64,000 bases of DNA, from the NCBI RefSeq assembly GCF_021390425.1, contig NZ_JAJUWY010000001.1:496001-560000 (forward strand), read 5' to 3'. Position 1 is the stretch's first letter; every line of letters starts with the position of its first letter. This document shows, in pieces, positions 9,277-16,148 of the stretch. The notes under the pieces were generated by a model. It did no database searches, had not been told where the DNA came from, and saw only the letters and a list, made by a program, of their open reading frames with translations. This DNA is from Lysobacter sp. GX 14042. GTDB taxonomy: Bacteria > Pseudomonadota > Gammaproteobacteria > Xanthomonadales > Xanthomonadaceae. The translations under genes and the position numbers were made by a program.

Positions 9277-9659
9277 CAACGCGGGAACAGGGCGACCAGC
9301 TTGAGGCCCAGCCAGACCGCGGCGATACCCAGTACCACGCTCGCGCCGGCATACAGCGCGGCCGTGGCCAGTTCGCCCCGACGGATCAGCTGCACCGCTT
9401 CCAGGCCGAACGCCGAAAACGTGGTGAAGCCGCCCAGCAGGCCGGTGAACAGGAACAACCGGGCGTCGGGTCCGAACGCGTCATGACGTTCCGCGAGCCC
9501 GGCCAGGACGCCCACCACCAGGCAGCCAAGCACGTTCACCACGAAGGTGCTGAACGGGAATCGCCCCTGCGCGCTCATGTGCAGGACGAGTCCGCTGAGC
9601 TTGTAACGCGCCACCGCGCCGAGGAAGCCACCGAGGCCGACCAGGAGGATGCCCTGCAT
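9276..9659 (-). CDS. fluC: fluoride channel FluC (CrcB)
   Basis: FluC dimers form a fluoride-specific channel in the inner membrane that lets toxic fluoride leave the cell. The 127-residue protein has four hydrophobic helices. It shows GGFLGAVARY near the start, the NVLG pore asparagine, and the conserved block GLLGGFTTFSAF. The ATG at 9659 begins directly at the conserved N-terminus (MQGILLVG). It sits one base from the stop of a small membrane-protein gene upstream and overlaps the YchJ-like gene downstream. I looked for a fluoride riboswitch upstream of this set and did not see the conserved elements. Confidence 0.93.
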   Translation of the reverse strand: MQGILLVGLGGFLGAVARYKLSGLVLHMSAQGRFPFSTFVVNVLGCLVVGVLAGLAERHDAFGPDARLFLFTGLLGGFTTFSAFGLEAVQLIRRGELATAALYAGASVVLGIAAVWLGLKLVALFPR

Positions 9660-9660
9660 G

Positions 9661-9909
9661 TCAGTACCGGTTCCGTTGGGTCGCCCTGCCGCTTGCCAGG
9701 CGAAATGCCAGGTACGCCGCAAGCAGCGCGAACAGCACCGATACGCAAAGCACCGCCGGCAGCAGCCAGGCGGGAGTGCCCTGGAACGCCGCCACGATGC
9801 GGGGGCCGGCCAGCACGCCGGCAACCGAGCCGGTCAGGGCGAACAGGAAGAACACGAGGAACCGGCGGGGCGTGGCAGGGCGTGTGTCAGTCATGTTCGG
9901 TCCGGGCAT
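9661..9909 (-). CDS. small two-helix membrane protein of unknown function
   Basis: The family is not recognised. The 82-residue product has two hydrophobic helices (about residues 17-41 and 46-70) joined by a short loop, with an Arg-rich N-terminus and a basic C-terminal tail, so the ends are probably cytoplasmic. The ATG at 9909 has AAGGAAGG about 9 nt upstream. A second ATG at 9894 gives 77 residues, but only a weak Shine-Dalgarno precedes it. The stop codon is one base from the fluC start, so it is the first gene of a probable three-gene operon. Confidence 0.65.
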   Translation of the reverse strand: MPGPNMTDTRPATPRRFLVFFLFALTGSVAGVLAGPRIVAAFQGTPAWLLPAVLCVSVLFALLAAYLAFRLASGRATQRNRY

Positions 9910-10004
9910 GCCGCCCGGCCTTCCTTATGAGGTCGCGGTTGCAGGATACGACCTCCCCGCACAACGTGGGCGGCTATCCGGAGGCGCCGGCCCTGGAATG
10001 CCCC

Positions 10005-11101
10005 TCAGGGCACCGCCAACGGCCGCACCTGCTCCACCAGGTTGAGCAGGGTCTTCCCCGGTTCCTCCCACGAGATCATGTGCGCGGAATGCTCGAACCA
10101 GACCGCCCGCTTGTAGGGCGCGTCCAGCCGCTGCAGCCATTCCGCAGTGGCGGCCGAGGGCGTGGTGTAGTCGTGGCGGCCCATGAACATCACCACCGGG
10201 ATGGGGAATTCGCCCACGCCGCTGAAATCGACCTGCAGGAATTCGTCCAACACGTGCTCCAGGGTGAACACGTTGCCGGCGAAGAACGCCTCGCGGTCCT
10301 CGCAGTCGTAGTCGGGCGAGAGCAGCGAAGCGCCGTAGTAGTAGTCCTGCTCGGCGTCGCGGTAGGCGTTCAGGCCGCCGTAGTGCTGCGGCCACTTGCG
10401 GGTGATGATGATCCGGTCGCGGGTGATGGGCTCATCGCCCGGGTAGGGAGTGATCGATTCGAGTTCGGTGACCGCTTCGACGTTCCCTTCCGCCCGGGCC
10501 CGCTCCAGGCCGTAGGCGAAGCTCAGCTCCTCATTGACGCGGGTATTGATGACCTGGCCGATGCCGACGTAGGCGTGGAACAGGTCCGGCCGGCGCAGCG
10601 CGGCGTTCGTCGCCACCACCGTGCCCAGCTGTGGCCGACCAGTACGAGCTTGCCCTTGCCGTAGCGCGCCCGCAGGTGCTCGGCGACCTCGATCGCGTCC
10701 TCGACGAAGCGGTCGATCGTCAGTGTGCCGGCAACCGCCCCGGGGTCGTTGGCCCGGTGCGTCTTGCCTGCACCGCGCTGATCGTAGTGGGCGACGGTGA
10801 AGTACTCCTCCAGCGGCCGCTGCCACTGCCACGCGCTCGGCATGGCCGGCGAGGATGGCCCGCCGTGCACGAACAGGAGCATCGGGTTCGCCCGGTCCTT
10901 GCCGCGCACCTGCAGCCACTGGTCGATTCCACCGATGCGGGCGGTGTAGGTGTCCTGGACGCCGTCGGGCGTGACGATGCGCTGCAGGTCGGCCACCACG
11001 TCGCGGGCCTTGTCGAAGGACTCATCGCCGGGACACGATCCGGCCTGCACCAGAAACGGCAACGCGGCGAGAAAGAAGAAAACGGCAACACGGCAGATCA
11101 T
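10005..11101 (-). pseudogene. exported alpha/beta hydrolase (proline iminopeptidase-like), frameshifted
   Basis: Two minus-strand reading frames together encode one S33-type alpha/beta hydrolase. The first (from ATG 11101) has a signal peptide, the oxyanion block VHGGPSSPA and the sequence up to the nucleophile elbow. The second resumes at TVVATNAALRRPD and carries the acid loop (MGRHDYTTP) and the catalytic His (FEHSAHMISW). The break is in the elbow: the frame reads GHSWAR, where one extra G near 10624-10626 would restore GHSWGT and join the frames. As written, the product ends early without its catalytic Asp and His. A sequencing slip in the short G run is the main alternative. Confidence 0.82.
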
Positions 11102-11157
11102 GGATACCTGGGTGTCGGTTGCGCAAGGCGCTTCATGCTAACGCCGGAGCCGCGACG

Positions 11158-11589
11158 CTATGGCGCCATCCATCTCATCTGGATCACACCGTCCGCGGCG
11201 GAAATGACTTCAAACCCCAGTCGGCGATACAGCGCCCGTGCCGGGTTGCCTTCGTACACCCGCAGCTGCACGCCCATGCAGCCACGCCTGAGTGCAAGCG
11301 CCTGCGCCTGGCGCACCGCCCAGGTGCCGATGCCCTGCCCCTGCCGCTCCGGAATGACTTGCAGTTCGCGCAGGCCAAGGGCGCCATCCTCATTGCAGAG
11401 GCGCAGCAGGCCGATGGGTTCACTGCCGTCCACAATCAGCAGGTTCTCGAACTCGACCCAACTCCCGCGGAAACGCTCGGGATCCCAGCCGATGCCGCGC
11501 ATGGTCCTGTAACCATCCATGTTGCGGCGGTTGAGCGCCTCGCAGAACGGGGAGTCGTGGTCGTTGGCGGGGCGAAGGGAGAGGTCCAT
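11158..11589 (-). CDS. GNAT family N-acetyltransferase
   Basis: This small acetyl-CoA-dependent acetyltransferase has the GNAT motif A block QVIPERQGQGIGTWAV and the C-terminal motif B segment NPARALYRRLGFEVI. The acceptor is unknown. The start is uncertain. ATG 11589 gives 143 residues beginning at the first conserved strand (MDLSLRPAND). ATG 11601 would add four residues. A start at 11643 would overlap the Nudix gene and add an Arg/Ser-rich stretch unlike the family. No clear Shine-Dalgarno separates these options. It lies 38 nt after the Nudix gene on the same strand. Confidence 0.85.
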   Translation of the reverse strand: MDLSLRPANDHDSPFCEALNRRNMDGYRTMRGIGWDPERFRGSWVEFENLLIVDGSEPIGLLRLCNEDGALGLRELQVIPERQGQGIGTWAVRQAQALALRRGCMGVQLRVYEGNPARALYRRLGFEVISAADGVIQMRWMAP

Positions 11590-11627
11590 GCGAGTGCCCA
11601 TGCGCGCGCTAGAGCGTGCAGCTACGC

Positions 11628-12053
11628 TCAGGGTGCGACGCAATCACCGGGAACCTGCATCCATTCCAAATACGCCGGGAGGATGTGGCCGCCACTGAGC
11701 GGAGCTACCGGAACCGGGTACGGCCCGGATGGATCCACCCAGGCCAACTCCTCGATTTCCGCCTGTGCCGCCGGGATGCCGAAGATGGAACAGGAATAAG
11801 CCTGTGCCCGAACCAAGCACCCGGGTTCGTTCACCGCGGCGGCCTCGAACTCACCGATGAATTCCACACTCGCCGTGTCCAGACGGACGCTGAGTTCCTC
11901 CTGCAGCTCCCGCGCCAAGGTCACCAATGCGGGTTCGCCAGGTTCGGTCTTTCCGCCTGGCTGGATGAAGGTGGACGATGAGCGCTTGCGGACGAGAAGT
12001 ACCTCGCCGTTCTCGTTGGCGATTACCGCCGCAACTGTGTGGATGGGACTCAT
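11628..12053 (-). CDS. NUDIX hydrolase
   Basis: This enzyme of 141 residues hydrolyses a nucleoside-diphosphate-linked substrate. The Nudix box begins at G34 and reads GKTEPGE, then seven residues, then RELQEEL. It keeps the metal-binding REUxEE core, but has Ser in place of the usual final Gly. The start at ATG 12053 puts the first beta-strand (TVAAVIANENGEVLLV) at the N-terminus. An in-frame start 51 nt upstream adds a non-conserved tail. GC content in and around this gene (58-63% in two 60-base samples) is below that of the window, hinting at a different history. Confidence 0.87.
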   Translation of the reverse strand: MSPIHTVAAVIANENGEVLLVRKRSSSTFIQPGGKTEPGEPALVTLARELQEELSVRLDTASVEFIGEFEAAAVNEPGCLVRAQAYSCSIFGIPAAQAEIEELAWVDPSGPYPVPVAPLSGGHILPAYLEWMQVPGDCVAP

Positions 12054-12115
12054 GCTGAAGGGAACCTCGGAGTCTGGTTGCGCCTGATGGCCGTGACGGG
12101 CCATGTCTACGGATT

Positions 12116-12358
12116 TCAGCGTTCAAGAAACTTGTTGAGTGTGGCAGCAATCTGCTTCCGCCTCTCCCGCAGGAAGTCCGGATACGCGTCCACGTCCAGC
12201 AACTCCGCATCGATCGGGATGCCCTGCGCGGCAAACGCCGCACCGCCCGGGCCACCGCCGTACTTGTGCAGATAGGCCGCAGGTGCCTTGTCGCTGATCT
12301 GGCGATTGGTCTTGCCCGAAATGAACGACAGGTTCGCGACGTCATCGGCTTCTCGGAA
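12116..12358 (-). pseudogene. C-terminal relic of a DUF262/GmrSD-like restriction protein
   Basis: The minus strand encodes 80 residues from FREADDVANLSF to a TGA at 12116. The block NLSFISGKTNRQISDKAP and the ending IPIDAELLDVDAYPDFL followed by an Arg/Lys-rich helix match my recollection of the C-terminus of DUF262/DUF1524 (GmrSD-like, type IV restriction) proteins. There is no start codon at the 5' side. An in-frame stop lies immediately upstream (12359-12361), and the several hundred N-terminal residues with the nuclease parts are missing. GC is about 61% over 12121-12360, lower than neighbours. The family call depends on pattern recognition and needs a search. Confidence 0.6.
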
Positions 12359-12515
12359 TCAGGCGAACTCGGAATCGGAACCTGACGAGCCACGGCAGGC
12401 CGTGCGGTAAGGTGGCGGCTCCGCCACGCTGCAGCGGCGAAGGGCGCGGCAATGGTGCATTCTTGCTCCATGCGCCGGCTCGGGGAAACAGCCGGCACCA
12501 ACCAGGGGAAAACCA

Positions 12516-13907
12516 ATGACCGTCATCGCCGGCGCCATCGTCGCCGCCATCGCCAGCTTCTTCGTGTCCATTGCCGGTGCCGCCGCGCTGCTGCGCCGGG
12601 TCGTGCCGACCAACGAAGTGCATATCGTCCAGACCAGCAAGAAGACCACGTCCTACGGCAAGGACCAGGAATCGGGCAACACCTACTATTCCTGGCCGTC
12701 CTGGCTGCCGATGGTGGGCCTGAGCGTCACCGTCATGCCGGTATCGGTCTTCAGCGTGCGACTGGACGAGTACGAGGCCTACGACAAGGACCGGGTGCCG
12801 TTCCTGGTCGACGTGGTCTCGTTCTTCCGCATCAGCGACTCCAACACCGCGGCGCAGCGCGTGGCGACCTTCGAGGAGCTGTTGCAGCAGCTGGAGTCGA
12901 TCGTCCAGGGCGCGGTCCGCACCGTGCTGGCCAAGGACGACATCGACCAGATCATGGTCGAGCGCTCCAAGTTCGGGATGCTGTTCACCCAGGAGGTCGA
13001 GGAGCAGCTGAAGAACTGGGGCGTGATCCCGGTCAAGGCCATCGAGCTGATGGACATCCGCGACATGAAGGGCGGCTCGGTCATCCAGAACATCATGGCC
13101 AAGCGCACCTCCGAGATCGAGAAGGACAGCCGCACCGTGGTCGCGCTCAACAAGCAGGCCGCGCAGATCGCGGAGATCTCCGCCCAGCGCGAGATCGAGC
13201 TGCAGGAGCAGAACGCCGCCGAGGTGGTCGGCAAGCGCACCGCCGAGAAGGACCAGGCGATCGGCATCGCCAACGAGAAGGCGCACCAGGAGATCAAGGT
13301 CGAGCAGAAGAACACCGCCGAGCGCGAGCAGGAAGTCCGCCGCGTCACCGAGGTGCGCTCCGCGGAGATCGAGAAGGATGTCCAGGTGGTGCGCGCCAAC
13401 CAGTCGAAGGAGACCGCGGTCATCGGTGCCGCCGCGCAGCGCGAGTCGGCGGTGATCGCCGCCGAGGGCGTGAAGCAGGAAACCGTGCTGCACGCCGAGG
13501 GCAAGATGGAGGCGATGAAGCGCGAGGCCGAGGGCATCCAGGCCGAGGGCGAGGCGAAGGCCGCTGCCGAGACCGCCATCCTCAAGGCCCCGGTCACCGC
13601 GCAGATCATGCTCGCCGAGCGGATCGCCAGTTTGCCCGGCTATCAGAATTACCTGGTCAGCATCCGCCAGATCGAGGCCGGCGAGAAGATCGGCATCGCC
13701 CAGGCCGCGGCGCTGGAGCATGCCGACGTCAAGGTGATCGCCAACACCGGCGAGACCGCCGGCGAGGGCCTGGCGGGTGTCGGGCAGCTGTTCTCCGCCA
13801 AGGGAGGGCAGGCGATCGGGACCATGCTGGAATCGCTGGCACAGAGCCCGTCCGGGAGCGCGGTGGTCGACAAGCTGGCCGGTTTGAGCCGGGAAAACGC
13901 ATCCTGA
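12516..13907 (+). CDS. flotillin-like SPFH-domain protein
   Basis: The 463-residue protein fits the flotillin/YuaG pattern. It has an N-terminal hydrophobic hairpin (about residues 3-24), an SPFH/band 7 domain (about 30-200, with FFRISDSNTAAQRV and GVIPVKAIELMDIRDMKG), and a long Ala/Glu-rich coiled coil (about 210-360) with repeating EIEKD, AAQRE and AEG units. A short C-terminal domain follows. Flotillins scaffold membrane microdomains. The ATG has AGGGG 7-8 nt upstream. Many bacterial flotillin genes sit beside an NfeD gene, but none is next to this one. A repeat pair and then an export operon follow. Confidence 0.9.
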   Translation: MTVIAGAIVAAIASFFVSIAGAAALLRRVVPTNEVHIVQTSKKTTSYGKDQESGNTYYSWPSWLPMVGLSVTVMPVSVFSVRLDEYEAYDKDRVPFLVDVVSFFRISDSNTAAQRVATFEELLQQLESIVQGAVRTVLAKDDIDQIMVERSKFGMLFTQEVEEQLKNWGVIPVKAIELMDIRDMKGGSVIQNIMAKRTSEIEKDSRTVVALNKQAAQIAEISAQREIELQEQNAAEVVGKRTAEKDQAIGIANEKAHQEIKVEQKNTAEREQEVRRVTEVRSAEIEKDVQVVRANQSKETAVIGAAAQRESAVIAAEGVKQETVLHAEGKMEAMKREAEGIQAEGEAKAAAETAILKAPVTAQIMLAERIASLPGYQNYLVSIRQIEAGEKIGIAQAAALEHADVKVIANTGETAGEGLAGVGQLFSAKGGQAIGTMLESLAQSPSGSAVVDKLAGLSRENAS

Positions 13908-13915
13908 GCTGACGG

Positions 13916-13991
13916 CACCCGGGTGCGGCCTGCGGCCTTACCCGGGCCACGTGCCGATCCGTAGCCCGGGTATGCGAAGCGCACCGGGGAC
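13916..13991. repeat. inverted pair of a REP-like intergenic repeat
   Basis: Between the flotillin gene and the export operon, two copies of one GC-rich element face each other. Each carries GCCCGGGTA at one end and GCACC followed by a G run at the other, with a variable middle. They can fold into a large stem-loop directly after the flotillin stop codon. Elements of this look are common between genes in xanthomonads. It may end flotillin transcription or stabilise the mRNA end. Confidence 0.6.
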
Positions 13992-14020
13992 CCCGCGCCG
14001 TCCACTTCCGGTCGCCCGTC

Positions 14021-14052
14021 CGGAAACGGACAGAAAGTCCGTCCGTTTTCGG
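14021..14052 (+). promoter_or_regulatory. imperfect inverted repeat, candidate enhancer for an NtrC-type activator
   Basis: Two arms, CGGAAACGGAC (14021-14031) and GTCCGTTTTCGG (14041-14052), form an inverted repeat with one mismatch. The arm centres are about 20-21 bp apart, two helical turns. The site lies 44 to 75 bp before the -24 GG of the candidate sigma-54 promoter, a normal place for an enhancer-binding activator. The regulator encoded at the end of the same gene set is the natural candidate to bind it. A weak transcription terminator for flotillin is an alternative reading. Confidence 0.5.
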
Positions 14053-14095
14053 CCGACCTTCTTTATCAATCAATAACTTGGCCGGCCAGGGAGGT

Positions 14096-14111
14096 TGGCA
14101 CGGGTCCTGCT
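14096..14111 (+). promoter_or_regulatory. candidate sigma-54 (-24/-12) promoter
   Basis: The bases TGGCACG, four others, then CTGCT match the -24/-12 consensus (TGGCACG-N4-TTGCW) at all positions but one. The invariant GG (14097-14098) and GC (14109-14110) are exactly 12 bp apart. The predicted transcription start is about 14122, one base before the ATG of the adaptor gene. The associated regulator is of the sigma-54 activator class, which supports the call. The match is by eye only. Confidence 0.6.
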
Positions 14112-14122
14112 CCCATCAGGGC

Positions 14123-15376
14123 ATGGACATTACCAAGCCCCGCAACAACCACTCCTGGCGCCGGCCGCGCACCCTTTGGATCGTCGCCGGCGGAATCCTC
14201 ACCCTCATCCTGCTGGTCGCCCTGCTGCGCATGGACCCCGCGGCGCCCGCCGTCGCCGCCAGCGAAGTCTGGACCGGTGCCGCCACGCGCGGCGAAATGG
14301 TCCGGGAGATCCGCGCCACCGGCGTACTGTTGCCGCGCGACACCCGCTGGATTAGTGCCGGCGCACGCGCCACCGTGCAGCAGCGCGTGGTGGAACCCGG
14401 CGCGCGGGTCGAGCCGGACACGGTCATCCTCCACCTGGCCAACCCGGAACTCGAGGCCGGCCTCGAGAGGGCGCAGGCTGCCTTGGCGGGCGCCGAGGCG
14501 GAGGTGGCCGCGGCGCGCACCTCGCTGCAGTCGCAACTGCTCGACCAGCGGGCGCAGCTGGCACAGGCCGAAGCCGAATGGCGCAGCGCCGAAGTCCGTG
14601 CCCAGGCCCATGCCCGCGCGCATGCGGCCGGCGTGCTGGCCACCATCGAACTGCGGCAAAGCGAGATCAACGAGGAGCAGACCCGCAACCGCGCCGGGAT
14701 CGAACGCCAGCGCGTGGACGCCTTCCGCCAGAACATGGCGGCGCAGCTGAGCGCGGCCCGCGCCCGGCGCGACGAGGCGGCCAGTGCGCTCGAAATCGCC
14801 CGGCAGCAGCTGGACGCCATGCAGGTCAGGGCCGGCATCGACGGCATCCTGCAGCAAGTCGAGGTCGAACCCGGGCAACAGGTCGAAATGGGCGCAGCAC
14901 TGGCCCGGGTCGCGCGCCCGGACGACCTGATCGCACGGCTGCAGGTTCCCGAAGTGCTGGCCAAGGACCTGATGCTCGAACTGCCGGTGGCGATCGACAC
15001 CCGCAACGGCGTGGTCGAAGGCACTGTCTCGCGCATCGATCCGGCGGTGCGCAACGGCAGCGTGGCCGTGGATGCGGTGTTCACCGGCAAGCTGCCGCCC
15101 GGCGCCCGCCCGGACCTCTCGGTCGAGGGACGCATCCTGCTGGGCCGGCTCGAGAACGTGGTCAGCATCGCCCGCCCGCCGCTCGCCGCCCCGGACAGTG
15201 CCTCCACCCTTTTCGTGCTCGATCCCGCATCCGGCATCGCCCGCCGCACGCCGGTGCGCTACGGCGTCGCCTCAAGCGACCGGATCGAAGTCGCCGAGGG
15301 CCTGCGCGACGGCGACCGCGCCATCCTTTCCGACACCAGCCGCTGGGACAGCCACGACGTCCTTCGCCTGCGCTGA
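14123..15376 (+). CDS. periplasmic adaptor (HlyD/MacA-like) of an ABC exporter
   Basis: This membrane-fusion protein should bridge the inner-membrane transporter encoded downstream to an outer-membrane channel. The 417-residue product has an N-terminal anchor helix (about 19-36), a lipoyl/barrel half, and a long Ala/Glu/Gln-rich hairpin (about 115-235) with alternating heptads. The second half-motif (IDGILQQVEVEPGQQVEMG) and beta-barrel domains follow. No TolC-type gene is nearby, so the outer-membrane part must be encoded elsewhere. It heads an operon with the ATPase 16 nt downstream. Only a weak Shine-Dalgarno precedes the ATG, which fits a nearly leaderless mRNA from the candidate sigma-54 promoter. 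Confidence 0.88.
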   Translation: MDITKPRNNHSWRRPRTLWIVAGGILTLILLVALLRMDPAAPAVAASEVWTGAATRGEMVREIRATGVLLPRDTRWISAGARATVQQRVVEPGARVEPDTVILHLANPELEAGLERAQAALAGAEAEVAAARTSLQSQLLDQRAQLAQAEAEWRSAEVRAQAHARAHAAGVLATIELRQSEINEEQTRNRAGIERQRVDAFRQNMAAQLSAARARRDEAASALEIARQQLDAMQVRAGIDGILQQVEVEPGQQVEMGAALARVARPDDLIARLQVPEVLAKDLMLELPVAIDTRNGVVEGTVSRIDPAVRNGSVAVDAVFTGKLPPGARPDLSVEGRILLGRLENVVSIARPPLAAPDSASTLFVLDPASGIARRTPVRYGVASSDRIEVAEGLRDGDRAILSDTSRWDSHDVLRLR

Positions 15377-15392
15377 CAACATCGAGGTCACC

Positions 15393-16148
15393 ATGAACCA
15401 GACTGCTTCCACCGCCACGCCGCTGATCCGCCTGGAAGGCCTGTCCAAGGTCTTCCATACCGACGAGATGGAAACCCACGCCTTGTCCGGGATCACCCTG
15501 GACATCGCCAGCGGGGAGTTCGTGGCCATCACCGGGCCCTCGGGCTGCGGCAAGTCCACCCTGCTGTCGATCCTCGGCCTGCTGGAACCTTCCAGCGCCG
15601 GCCGCTACCTGCTGGAGGGACATGACGTCGGCAACCTGGGACTGCGCCGCGGGGCACAGGTGCGCAACGGACAGATCGGCTTCATCTTCCAGGCCTTCAA
15701 CCTGATCGCGGACCTGTCGGTGGAGGAAAACGTCGCCCTCCCCCTCACCTACCGCGACGGCGTGGACGCCAACAACCGCCGCCAGCGGGTGCGCGAGGTG
15801 CTGGAACTCGTGGGCATGAGCCATCGCGGACGCCACTACCCCGGCCAGTTGTCGGGCGGCCAGCAGCAGCGCGTCGCCGTGGCGCGTGCGCTGGTCAACG
15901 ACCCTTCGATCCTGCTGGCGGACGAGCCCACCGGCAACCTCGACAGCCGCAACGGCGAGGCGGTGATGCAGTTGCTCGAGCAGCTCAACGACAACGGCAC
16001 CACCATCTGCATGGTGACCCACGACCAGGCCTTCGCGCGCCGCGCCGGTCGCACCGTTTTGATGCTGGATGGTCGCATCGTGGACGAGGACACCTTCGAG
16101 CGGATGCGCCACGAGGACGACATGCCGCAGCTGGAGGTGGTGTCGTGA
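15393..16148 (+). CDS. ABC transporter ATP-binding protein (MacB/LolD type)
   Basis: This is the energising subunit of the exporter, 251 residues. Walker A is GPSGCGKST at about residue 48, the Q-loop is at FIFQAFNL, the signature is LSGGQQQRVAVARAL, Walker B is [12 protein letters not shown], and the switch His is in VTHD. The TGNLDS block is typical of the LolD/MacB/FtsE subfamily. The ATG at 15393 has GAGG five bases upstream, while longer in-frame starts lie within the adaptor gene. Its TGA stop overlaps the GTG start of the permease by four bases, so the two are translationally coupled. Confidence 0.93.
   Translation: MNQTASTATPLIRLEGLSKVFHTDEMETHALSGITLDIASGEFVAITGPSGCGKSTLLSILGLLEPSSAGRYLLEGHDVGNLGLRRGAQVRNGQIGFIFQAFNLIADLSVEENVALPLTYRDGVDANNRRQRVREVLELVGMSHRGRHYPGQLSGGQQQRVAVARALVNDPSILLADEPTGNLDSRNGEAVMQLLEQLNDNGTTICMVTHDQAFARRAGRTVLMLDGRIVDEDTFERMRHEDDMPQLEVVS

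Noticed and set aside
9910-10004. Possible fluoride riboswitch upstream of the fluC set
   Set aside because: I looked for the conserved crcB-motif blocks and did not see them. The hairpin near the start (CCGGGC/GCCCGG) is too simple to support the call.
12342-13721. A 459-codon frame opposite the flotillin gene, rich in Leu, Gly, Asp and His
   Set aside because: It is the mirror of the flotillin coiled coil, has no start signal, and no family features.
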